Assembly: GCF_013386115.1 (NCBI RefSeq)
Contig: NZ_JACAOR010000014.1
Coordinates: 457,621-521,620 of the forward strand
Source: Pseudomonas gingeri
GTDB taxonomy: Bacteria > Pseudomonadota > Gammaproteobacteria > Pseudomonadales > Pseudomonadaceae
Direction of reading: 5' to 3'
DNA: 64,000 nt
This document shows, one piece after another, positions 34,221 through 41,157 of the stretch. The translations under genes were made by a program, and so were the position numbers. Below the pieces are notes generated by a model. That model was not told the DNA's origin. It made no database searches and saw only the letters and a list, made by a program, of their open reading frames with translations. Each line of letters begins with the position of its first letter. The first letter of the stretch is position 1.

Positions 34221-35225
34221 ATGAGTACGCCTCGGGTTGACCGGTCGTTGCAGGGGATTGGCCTGTGCACCCTGGGCTATGCCTTCCTGGCTCTGCAGGA
34301 CGCCGCGATCAAATGGCTGGTGGCCGATTATTCGGTGGTCACCATCCTGTTCTGGCGGGGTGTCGTGGTGGTGCTCGCCTGCCTGCTGGTGGGCCGCCTG
34401 CGCCTGGTCCGGCGGGCCTGGCGTTCGCCGAGCCGACGGCTGCTGGTGGTGCGTGGCCTGCTGTCGATCGTCGCCTGGCTGCTGTACTACACGGCGGCCC
34501 GCGATCTGACCCTGGCGGAAATGACCACCCTGTATTTCTCGGCGCCGATCATGGTCACGGTGCTGGCGGCGGTCATCCTCAAGGAGCATGCCAGCGGCTG
34601 GCAATGGTTCACCCTGATCGTCGGTTTTGTCGGGGTGGTGATCGCCTGTCGGCCCAGCCATATGGCCGACCCCTGGCCGATCGTACTGACCCTGCTGGCG
34701 GCCCTGTGCTGGGCCTTTACCTACATCCAGTTGCGCCAGGTGGACGAGCAGACCTCGGTGCTGGAGCAGATGCTGATCACCAACGTGGTGTTTGTCCTCT
34801 GCATGGCGCTGGCGCTGCCCTGGACCCATACCCCGGCGCCGACCCCGGCCTGGCTGGGCATGCTCGCGGCCGGGCTGGTGGGCGGGATCGGCCAGTTCCT
34901 GCTGTTCGCCAGTTTCCAGCGCGCCACGGCGACCCTGCTGGCGCCGTTCGAATACACCGGGCTGATCTGGGCGTTCCTGCTGTCGAACCTGATCTGGGGC
35001 ACGCTGATGGATGTGTCGCTGATGATCGGTGCCGGGCTGATCGCGGTCAGCGGCACCCTGGCGATGATCTTCGGCCGTCACCCGTCACAGGACGTCGTCG
35101 GTGCCGAATGCTCCGTGTCGCAACCCCTTTATCCAGCAACGACAGATATGGAGGCCGTTGGCGGGGCTGAAGGTCTCGGGGTTCAGGCACCACTCGAGCC
35201 AGAGTCCGTCGAGCATCGCCGATAG
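34221..35225 (+). CDS. EamA-family (DMT) metabolite transporter with C-terminal read-through tail
   Basis: 334 aa. Ten hydrophobic segments in two EamA repeats (YAFLALQDAAIKWL and LLAALCWAFTYIQLRQ start the repeats; APFEYTGLIWAFLLSNLIWG is a family signature). The membrane part ends near residue 288 (GTLAMIFGRHP), the usual family length. The remaining 46 residues come from reading into the antisense 3' end of the tetR2 gene, a 141-bp tail-to-tail overlap. The tail has no membrane character and is probably without function. ATG is one base after the permease stop, so the gene is in the aruH-ABC unit and may export a product or an analogue. Confidence 0.85.
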   Translation: MSTPRVDRSLQGIGLCTLGYAFLALQDAAIKWLVADYSVVTILFWRGVVVVLACLLVGRLRLVRRAWRSPSRRLLVVRGLLSIVAWLLYYTAARDLTLAEMTTLYFSAPIMVTVLAAVILKEHASGWQWFTLIVGFVGVVIACRPSHMADPWPIVLTLLAALCWAFTYIQLRQVDEQTSVLEQMLITNVVFVLCMALALPWTHTPAPTPAWLGMLAAGLVGGIGQFLLFASFQRATATLLAPFEYTGLIWAFLLSNLIWGTLMDVSLMIGAGLIAVSGTLAMIFGRHPSQDVVGAECSVSQPLYPATTDMEAVGGAEGLGVQAPLEPESVEHRR

Positions 35226-35720
35226 GCCGATGGCGGCCAGGCGACTGTCGTGGATGGCGAAGCCCTCGGCGGCGGCCAGGTCGTCGAGTAGCTGACGGAT
35301 CAGGTCGAGGTAGGCGCGATAGCTTTTTTCATGGGATTGGCTGACGTGTCCGGAGTGGCGGATCAGGCTCCAGAACACCACCCAGACCCCGAGCAACTGC
35401 GGGTCCATGATCCGTGGCGAGAAGGAACCGACCAGGAAGGCATCGAGCTTTTCCGCGGCGCTGCCGGCCTGCCGGACTTCTTCGAGCAGGGTGCTGGTCA
35501 GTTCGCTGGCGAGCTTGTGGTAGGTGTCGGCGATCAGCGCATCGATGGTGCCGAAGTGGTGGTTGAGCAGGCCGACGGAGACTCCGGCCTCGGTGGCGAT
35601 GCGCCGCACGGAAATGCCGGCATGGCCGTCCCGGGCCAGGCAGCGCAGGGCGGCGGCGATCAGCAGGTCACGGCGCTCGTCGGGTTCGGCGCGGCGAAAT
35701 TTGCGGGTGTCGGTGCTCAC
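35085..35720 (-). CDS. TetR-family regulator, BetI-like (TetR2)
   Basis: 211 aa, GTG start at 35720 with AAGGA 5 nt upstream. HTH at about 34-64 (ISVRRIATEAGVSVGLLNHH). The C-terminal BetI-type domain shares LAAIGLSAMLDGLWLEWCLN with TetR1 (18981), and both proteins keep the SVGL.HH pattern. Divergent from the M14-type gene at 35948, with a perfect 16-bp palindrome at 35879-35894 between them, so autoregulation and control of 35948 are likely. It is also the best candidate for the three related sites at 8640, 26315 and 29643. Confidence 0.88.
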   Translation of the reverse strand: MSTDTRKFRRAEPDERRDLLIAAALRCLARDGHAGISVRRIATEAGVSVGLLNHHFGTIDALIADTYHKLASELTSTLLEEVRQAGSAAEKLDAFLVGSFSPRIMDPQLLGVWVVFWSLIRHSGHVSQSHEKSYRAYLDLIRQLLDDLAAAEGFAIHDSRLAAIGLSAMLDGLWLEWCLNPETFSPANGLHICRCWIKGLRHGAFGTDDVL

Positions 35721-35817
35721 GGGAGTCCTTGTCTGGAGTGCTCTGAAATGCCATGGCGGTATCACCGGCGCCGTCGCGGGCAGGTTGCACACAAGATCCG
35801 CGCCTGGCTCTGACAGA

Positions 35818-35846
35818 GTGGGAGCGGGCTTGCCCGCGAAGAGGCC
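35818..35846. repeat. Single REP unit
   Basis: GTGGGAGCGGGCTTGCCCGC followed by GAAGAGGCC, the same subtype as the pair at 6901-6954. No inverted partner is close by. Confidence 0.85.
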
Positions 35847-35878
35847 CGCAAGCACGACATGAAGTGGGTGGATATTAG

Positions 35879-35894
35879 TTGAACGTACGTTCAA
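35879..35894. promoter_or_regulatory. Perfect 16-bp palindrome, putative TetR2 operator
   Basis: TTGAACGTACGTTCAA, an exact inverted repeat with the half-site TTGAACG shared with the aruI and aruH operators. It lies 54 bp before the 35948 gene and 158 bp before tetR2. Confidence 0.75.
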
Positions 35895-35947
35895 TTTCCA
35901 TGGCTGGCAACAATGATTTTTAACGGTCACGACGGGAGGGCAAGGCT

Positions 35948-36964
35948 ATGGCACGGGATATTTCGTTCAGTGTGCGCAACAACAATGGCGATGCGGTGCG
36001 GGTCGGGGCCTGGCGCTTCGAGGGCGATGGCAGCGGACCGAAGGTGCACCTGCAGGCCGGGGTCCATGCCGATGAAATCGCCGGGATGCTGGTGCTGCAC
36101 CTGTTGATGCAACGGCTGGCCGTCGCCGAGGCCGCGGGCCGGCTCAAGGGCAGCGTGACCGTGGTGCCCCAGGCCAATCCCCTGGGAATCGGGCAATTTC
36201 GCCAGGGGCGGATCCTCGGACGTTTTCACGATGCCACCGGGCAGAACTTCAACCGCTCGTTCGATCAGTCGGCGGCGTTGGCCCGGCCTTCGACCAATGT
36301 CCAGGAATGGCAGCAGCAACTGGTACAGCTGGCGGCACCGGCGGATGTGATGCTCGACCTGCACACCGATGACGAAGCCCTGCCTTATCTCTACGTGCAC
36401 CGCAGTTTCTGGCCCCGCGGCCGGGCGCTGGCGGCCGCGATGAAGATGGATGTGGCAATCATCTGGGACGAGGGCGGCGATGGCTCCTTCGAGGAAACCA
36501 TCATTGCGCCCTGGCTGCGTGATGGCGACACGGCGCGGCACATGGCTGCGACCCTGGAGCTGCGCGGGCAGGGCGATGTCAGTGACCACTTCGCCCAACA
36601 GGACGCCGAGGGCCTGTACGCCTGGCTCTGCGGCCAGGGGGTGATCAGCGGGGAAGCGGCGGCGGACGACTGGCCGGTGGAGGCCATGGAGATGGGCCAT
36701 ATGGAAACCATCCTGGCCCCCCAGCCCGGTGTGCTGATCTTTGAAAAGGATCTGGGCGACCAGGTCGAGGAAGGCCAGCGTTTTGCACGGATCCTCGGGC
36801 GCCCGGGCGATCCGTCGTCGGAGGTGATCCTGTACGCGGAGCAGGCCGGGCGAATGGTGACGCGTTATCGCGATCGGCTGGTGTCCCAGGGCATGGTCGT
36901 GGCGAAGTTCACCGGTAGCCGCGTATCGCGCAACTGGAGCGGCGGCCTGCTCGATCCGAACTGA
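35948..36964 (+). CDS. Succinylglutamate desuccinylase/aspartoacylase family zinc hydrolase
   Basis: 338 aa. M14-type fold. Zinc ligands are His38 and Glu41 in AGVHADEIAG and a His in MLDLHTDD (about 138). The likely catalytic Glu is in ATLELRGQGD (about 203). NFNRSF (near 99-104) is the substrate-binding Arg region. The C-terminal beta domain (PGVLIFEKDLGDQVEEGQ) is the usual one. Family members cleave N-acyl amino acids or amides. Regulated together with tetR2 judging from the shared palindrome. A role in the arginine/guanidino route, such as deacylation of an N-acyl intermediate, would be a guess from context. Confidence 0.82.
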   Translation: MARDISFSVRNNNGDAVRVGAWRFEGDGSGPKVHLQAGVHADEIAGMLVLHLLMQRLAVAEAAGRLKGSVTVVPQANPLGIGQFRQGRILGRFHDATGQNFNRSFDQSAALARPSTNVQEWQQQLVQLAAPADVMLDLHTDDEALPYLYVHRSFWPRGRALAAAMKMDVAIIWDEGGDGSFEETIIAPWLRDGDTARHMAATLELRGQGDVSDHFAQQDAEGLYAWLCGQGVISGEAAADDWPVEAMEMGHMETILAPQPGVLIFEKDLGDQVEEGQRFARILGRPGDPSSEVILYAEQAGRMVTRYRDRLVSQGMVVAKFTGSRVSRNWSGGLLDPN

Positions 36965-36974
36965 GACAACCGGC

Positions 36975-38111
36975 TCATCCCGCCAGGCTCATGTCGCGCG
37001 GCATGGCCGCACGCACCAGCAGGCTGGCGTGCTGCCGTTCCATCGCCCGCACGTCTTCGGCCAGGTTATCCAGCAGGGTCCGGCCGCGGGGCGTGAAGTC
37101 GCGACTGCCGGCCAGTTCCGGCAGGGCCCGGCCGAGGCCGCGCAGGCTGAACACCAGGTGTTCTTCGGCCCGTTGCATTTCACTGGCCGGGCGCTGGCGC
37201 ACACGTTCCAGGTACTTGGCCCGCATCAGTTGGGCGAAGAACGCCTGGAAGTATTCGTCCAGGGCACAGGGTCGGTTTGACCAGGGCAGGAAATACAACC
37301 CCTGCGCTGCCACCTGCGGGTCGATCACCGGGCTGACTTCCTCGATGTAATACAGCAGTTGATGGGCGGTTTCGCGCACCAGCGACTCTTCGACATCGAG
37401 GAGCGAATGGTCCTTGGCCGACAGCAGGATCGTGCCGCTGTAGCGAGCGGCCGAGCCACTGCGGAAGGTGCCGTCCGGCAGGTAGCAGATCAGCTTGACC
37501 AGATGGCGGAACTGCTCGTGGCAGCCGGGCCAGGTCATGGCGATACGGGACAGGGCGACATTCACCACATCGCTGAAGAAATGGATGGAGTAACCGCAGT
37601 CTTCAAGGTGTTGGCGCGTGGCGGCGTCTTCGGGAAAGTCGTAGCAGGGCGCGAGCACCCCGGCGATCAGCGGGTCGATATCGAACCGCTGGATGGGCGG
37701 ACGGTGGGTGTAGGCATGGTCGGTGGCGGCGCGGGCAATCCGTTGCAGGATATCCGGCAGTTCCTGGAGGCCGCTCTGCAGCGGCGCAAGATCATGGCGC
37801 GAGCCATCGAGCACTTCCCGGGTCATCTGGACGACGCGCCGGGCCCAGATCTGGAACACCGACTCATTGATGATTGTCCGCCGCTGGGCGACCGGCAGCA
37901 GGATCAGGTTCGCGGTACTGGCAAAGAACTCGTCGAGTTCGGTGGAACCGGGAAACAGTCGATAAGCCTCGGCATACAAAGCGGCGAGGGTGGTGTAGCG
38001 ATCCTGGCTGATCTGGTCCAGCAGGCGATAGAAACGATCCGGTGTCGAGTCGGGCAGGAATGTATTGCGCTCGAACAGATCGTCAAGTTGGGCGTTCTGG
38101 GCTGGGTGCAT
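36975..38111 (-). CDS. HExxH-type peptide-modification-like protein with a degenerate metal motif
   Basis: 378 aa. The middle and C-terminal parts resemble the HExxH domain found in RiPP-associated putative peptide hydroxylases: SLVRETAHQLLYYIEE (243-258), then a Trp-Ser-x-Arg-Pro segment (PWSNRPCALDEYFQAFFAQL, 276-295). In that family the core reads HETAHQ; here it is RETAHQ, so the first metal-binding His is Arg246 (codon CGC, one base from CAC). His250 is kept. No obvious precursor peptide, radical-SAM or transporter gene is adjacent. AAGG lies about 10 nt before the ATG. The gene is flanked by an AT-rich region upstream. Family assignment is moderate; function unknown. Confidence 0.6.
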   Translation of the reverse strand: MHPAQNAQLDDLFERNTFLPDSTPDRFYRLLDQISQDRYTTLAALYAEAYRLFPGSTELDEFFASTANLILLPVAQRRTIINESVFQIWARRVVQMTREVLDGSRHDLAPLQSGLQELPDILQRIARAATDHAYTHRPPIQRFDIDPLIAGVLAPCYDFPEDAATRQHLEDCGYSIHFFSDVVNVALSRIAMTWPGCHEQFRHLVKLICYLPDGTFRSGSAARYSGTILLSAKDHSLLDVEESLVRETAHQLLYYIEEVSPVIDPQVAAQGLYFLPWSNRPCALDEYFQAFFAQLMRAKYLERVRQRPASEMQRAEEHLVFSLRGLGRALPELAGSRDFTPRGRTLLDNLAEDVRAMERQHASLLVRAAMPRDMSLAG

Positions 38112-38502
38112 GATACTTGACCTTCTTATACAAGTTTCCGTGCTGGGGGATAAAGTCCATTTACAGGTCTTTGTTCAGCGTTCAGGGTATCTCGTGGAGA
38201 ATTTTTATTATTGATTGAAACGCTCACGCTATAACGACCGGGTTTTGTTTTTCAATATTCATGGTTGTTTTTATAACGTTGTTTTTTATTTTAAGGACTG
38301 GGAAGTTACTGGCATGTTTTAGTGTGCGGGATAGTTCTGTAGGTCAATTCCATTATTGTTGTTTGTATTTGTTCGGCGGCCTGAGCGGCGGGGGCTTTTC
38401 GCTTGGGACGCTGGGGCTCGGGAGGCCGGATTCGAGCCTCGCGACCGGTGACCGACTGGTGGTGCTTGTCAGGAAAATCCCACAAGAGTACAAATGTACT
38501 CC
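38112..38502. other. AT-rich intergenic region between divergent HExxH-like gene and lexA2
   Basis: 391 bases. The part 38140-38380 is clearly richer in A/T than the rest of the window. I searched both strands for small coding frames. A 12-codon frame on the minus strand from 38262 (MNIEKQNPVVIA) and an 81-codon frame on the plus strand from 38261 have no ribosome site, so none is called. The right end carries the lexA2 promoter and LexA2 box. Confidence 0.65.
38486..38501 (+). promoter_or_regulatory. LexA2 box overlapping the lexA2 promoter
   Basis: GAGTACAAATGTACTC, a near-perfect palindrome with the GTAC-N4-GTAC core; the LexA2 box reported for P. putida is GTAC-N4-GTGC as I recall. A promoter TTGTCA (38466-38471), 17-bp spacer, TACAAA (38489-38494) puts the -10 inside the box. 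Transcription would start near 38501, almost at the ATG. Confidence 0.78.
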
Positions 38503-39114
38503 ATGACGACTTTAAGCCCCCGCCGTTCCGCCATCCTGACCTTTATCCGCGACCGTATCGCGGAAAACGGCCAGCCCCCGAGCCTCGCCGAGATCGCCGA
38601 GGCCTTTGGTTTTGCCTCGCGCAGCGTGGCGCGCAAGCACGTGGTGGCGCTGACCGAAGCCGGTTTCATCGAGGTCAATGCCCATCAGGCACGGGGTATC
38701 CGCCTGCTGAATCAGCCCGCGCGTCCGACCCTGCTGGAAATCCCGTTGCTCGGAAGGGTGGCGGCCGGCGTGCCAATCGATGTCGATGCCGAGGTCCACA
38801 GCCGCCTGTGGCTCGATCCGGGGCTGTTTTCCCGGACCCCGGATTTCCTCCTGCGGGTACAGGGCGACTCGATGATCGGCGACGGCATCCTCGATGGCGA
38901 CCTGGTGGCGGTGCGGCGCAATGTCGAAGTACGCAACGGCCAGATCGTCGTGGCCCGGCTCGACGGCGAGGTCACCATCAAGCGTTTCGAGCGCACGGCG
39001 AGCGGGGTCCGCCTGCTGGCCCGCAACCCGGCCTATGCCCCCATCGTTGTCGACCCGGAACACCAGGAACTGGCCATCGAAGGGGTGTTCTGCGGCCTGG
39101 TGAGGCAAGGTTGA
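38503..39114 (+). CDS. lexA2: LexA2 repressor of the ImuA-ImuB-DnaE2 cassette
   Basis: 203 aa. N-terminal winged HTH (SPRRSAILTFIRDRIAENGQ, then PSLAEIAEAFGFASRSVARK). Self-cleavage site Ala88-Gly89 (RVAAGVPI), catalytic Ser123 (QGDSMIGDGI) and Lys160 (GEVTIKRF). RecA-stimulated autocleavage would derepress the operon on DNA damage. ATG 38503 is preferred because the protein then begins as in other LexA2 proteins and the alternative ATG at 38494 lies in the -10 region; no good Shine-Dalgarno is visible, so translation may be nearly leaderless. Overlaps imuA by one base (TGATG). Confidence 0.92.
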   Translation: MTTLSPRRSAILTFIRDRIAENGQPPSLAEIAEAFGFASRSVARKHVVALTEAGFIEVNAHQARGIRLLNQPARPTLLEIPLLGRVAAGVPIDVDAEVHSRLWLDPGLFSRTPDFLLRVQGDSMIGDGILDGDLVAVRRNVEVRNGQIVVARLDGEVTIKRFERTASGVRLLARNPAYAPIVVDPEHQELAIEGVFCGLVRQG

Positions 39115-39731
39115 TGGGCGCCGTGGTTGCGCTGGACGCGCTGCTGGACGAGCGCCGGGTCTGGAAGGGCCGGCCGACGGTCCAGGCAGCGAGCCTGCAC
39201 GCGACCGGGCATGCCGCGCTGGACGCGGTGCTGCCCGGCGGCGGTTGGCCGGAATCGGCGCTGACGGAAATCCTCATCACCGGTGAGGGCGTGGGCGAGT
39301 TGCAACTGGTCTGGCCGACCCTGGCGCGGCTGTCGGCGAAGGGCGAACGTATCGTCCTGGTGGCTCCGCCCCATGTGCCCTATCCCCAGGCGTGGTTGAG
39401 CGCGGGCGTGGACCTGCGACAGTTGTCGGTGATCCAGGCGGCACCTCGGGACGCCTTGTGGGCGGCGGAACAGTGCCTGCGCTCCGGTAGCTGCGGGGCG
39501 GTCCTGTGCTGGCCGCAAGAGGTCGATGACCGCGCCCTGCGCCGTTTGCAGGTGGCGGCGGAAACCGGCCAGACCCTGGCGTTTGCCTACCGCTCGCTGG
39601 AGGCGGCGCTCAACCCGTCGCCGGCGGCCCTGCGGCTGGCCGTCGATGGCCGCCCCGCGCAACTGCGGGTGCTCAAGTGCCGTGGCGGCCTGGCCCATGC
39701 GGCGCCGATCGCCTTCAGCGCAGGGCATTGA
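39114..39731 (+). CDS. imuA: ImuA, RecA/SulA-like accessory mutagenesis protein
   Basis: 205 aa. RecA-like fold without a normal Walker A: HAALDAVLPGGGWPESALTEIL replaces the ATP loop, as in pseudomonad ImuA (SulA-like) proteins. Works with ImuB and DnaE2 in error-prone translesion synthesis. Second gene of lexA2-imuA-imuB-dnaE2; the start codon overlaps the lexA2 stop, implying translational coupling. Confidence 0.9.
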   Translation: MGAVVALDALLDERRVWKGRPTVQAASLHATGHAALDAVLPGGGWPESALTEILITGEGVGELQLVWPTLARLSAKGERIVLVAPPHVPYPQAWLSAGVDLRQLSVIQAAPRDALWAAEQCLRSGSCGAVLCWPQEVDDRALRRLQVAAETGQTLAFAYRSLEAALNPSPAALRLAVDGRPAQLRVLKCRGGLAHAAPIAFSAGH

Positions 39732-39738
39732 GGTTGGC

Positions 39739-41157
39739 ATGCGCTGGGTTTGCATTGTATTTCCGCAATTGGCCCTGGACGGTGTGCTACGGCGGACCGC
39801 CGAGCCCGATGCACCGCTGGCGCTGCTGAGCGGTTCGCCGCAACGACGGATCGTGCAGGCGGTGAACGCCTCGGCCCGGGCCCTGGGTCTGCGTCCGGGC
39901 CAGTCGCTGACCGCCGCCCATGCCCTGACCAAGGCCTTTGCCAGCGCTGAATACGACCCCGCGCAAATCGAGCAGTGGCAACAGTTGCTCGCTGCCTGGG
40001 CCTATCGCTTCAGCTCCCAGGTCAGCCTGCGTTATCCCCGTGCCCTGTTGTTCGAAATCGAGTCCAGCCTTGGCCTGTTCGGGCCCTGGCCGCGCCTGGA
40101 AGCGCGCTTGCGCGAGGAGTTGACGGCGCTGGGGTTTCGTCACCGGATCGTGGTCGCGCCCCATCCGGCGGCGGCCCGGGTCCTGGCCAATGCCTACGAT
40201 GGCCTGGCCCTGGCGGACGACAGCGCCTTGCGCCAGGCCCTGGGACCGATGCCCATCGACCGGGTCGGGCTGGCGAAGGAGGCGGCCACGGCCCTGACGC
40301 GCATGGGCCTGCGCACCCTGGACCAGGTCCTGGCCTTGCCCCGGCACAGTCTGGCCCGGCGCTTCGACGCGGCATTGCTCAAGCACCTCGATACCTTGCT
40401 CGGCGAGCGACCGCTGGCCCTGGCGTTCTACCTGCCGCCGGATCGCTTCGCAGCGCGGATCGAGCTGAATTTCGACGTGACCTCGCACCAGGCGTTGCTG
40501 TTTCCCCTGCGCCGCCTGACCGGCGATCTGGCGGCGTTTCTCTGCGGGCGTGACAGCGGTGTGCAGCGTTTCGAACTGATCCTGGAGCATGCCGGGGTGG
40601 CGGACACGCGGATCAAGGTCGGCCTGCTGAGTGCCGAACGTGACCCGGCGATGCTGTTCGAACTGGCCCGCGGGCGGCTGGAGCAGGTCCAGGTGGAGTC
40701 GCCGGTGCGCGGCTTTCGCCTGGAGGCCGAAGACCTGCCGGCCTTTGTCCCGCAGCACCGCGAACTCTTCGATGAGCGCGCGCAGCAAACCTTGCCCTGG
40801 GAGCAATTGCGCGAACGCCTGCGCGCCCGGCTTGGCGACGAGGCGGTGCAGGGCCTGCGCTTCCATGCCGATCACCGCCCCGAGTGCGCCTGGCAGCCGC
40901 TGGCGGCGACCACACCGGGACCGTTGGCCGCGACCGGGCCGCTGCGTCCCGGCTGGTTGCTCAAGGAGCCGATGCCACTGCCCGAGCAGGCGGCGAGGGT
41001 CCTGCTGGGGCCGGAACGGATCGAGTCGGGCTGGTGGGACGGCGCCGATGTGCGTCGTGACTATTACCTGGTCGAGACCCGGACCGGGCGACACGCCTGG
41101 GCCTATCGCCCGGTGGGGGACAGCGGCCCGTTGCTGCTGCAGGGCTGGTTCGCATGA
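39739..41157 (+). CDS. imuB: ImuB, Y-family polymerase-like protein
   Basis: 472 aa. Begins MRWVCIVFPQLALDGVLRR, the ImuB start, with the remaining palm, fingers and little-finger layout of DinB-like polymerases (EIESSLGLFG in place of the catalytic acidic motif). ImuB is regarded as catalytically inactive and as the bridge between DnaE2, ImuA and the beta clamp. The stop overlaps the dnaE2 start (ATGA). Confidence 0.9.
   Translation: MRWVCIVFPQLALDGVLRRTAEPDAPLALLSGSPQRRIVQAVNASARALGLRPGQSLTAAHALTKAFASAEYDPAQIEQWQQLLAAWAYRFSSQVSLRYPRALLFEIESSLGLFGPWPRLEARLREELTALGFRHRIVVAPHPAAARVLANAYDGLALADDSALRQALGPMPIDRVGLAKEAATALTRMGLRTLDQVLALPRHSLARRFDAALLKHLDTLLGERPLALAFYLPPDRFAARIELNFDVTSHQALLFPLRRLTGDLAAFLCGRDSGVQRFELILEHAGVADTRIKVGLLSAERDPAMLFELARGRLEQVQVESPVRGFRLEAEDLPAFVPQHRELFDERAQQTLPWEQLRERLRARLGDEAVQGLRFHADHRPECAWQPLAATTPGPLAATGPLRPGWLLKEPMPLPEQAARVLLGPERIESGWWDGADVRRDYYLVETRTGRHAWAYRPVGDSGPLLLQGWFA

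Noticed and set aside
38098..38160. A 25-codon minus-strand frame just upstream of and overlapping the HExxH-like gene, considered as a precursor peptide
   Set aside because: No Shine-Dalgarno sequence and no Cys/Ser/Thr-rich core; it overlaps the start of the gene out of frame.
38261..38506. An 81-codon plus-strand frame (MVVFITLFFILR...) considered as a small membrane protein or RiPP precursor next to the HExxH-like gene
   Set aside because: No ribosome-binding site, it runs through the lexA2 promoter and LexA box, and lacks a leader/core peptide pattern.
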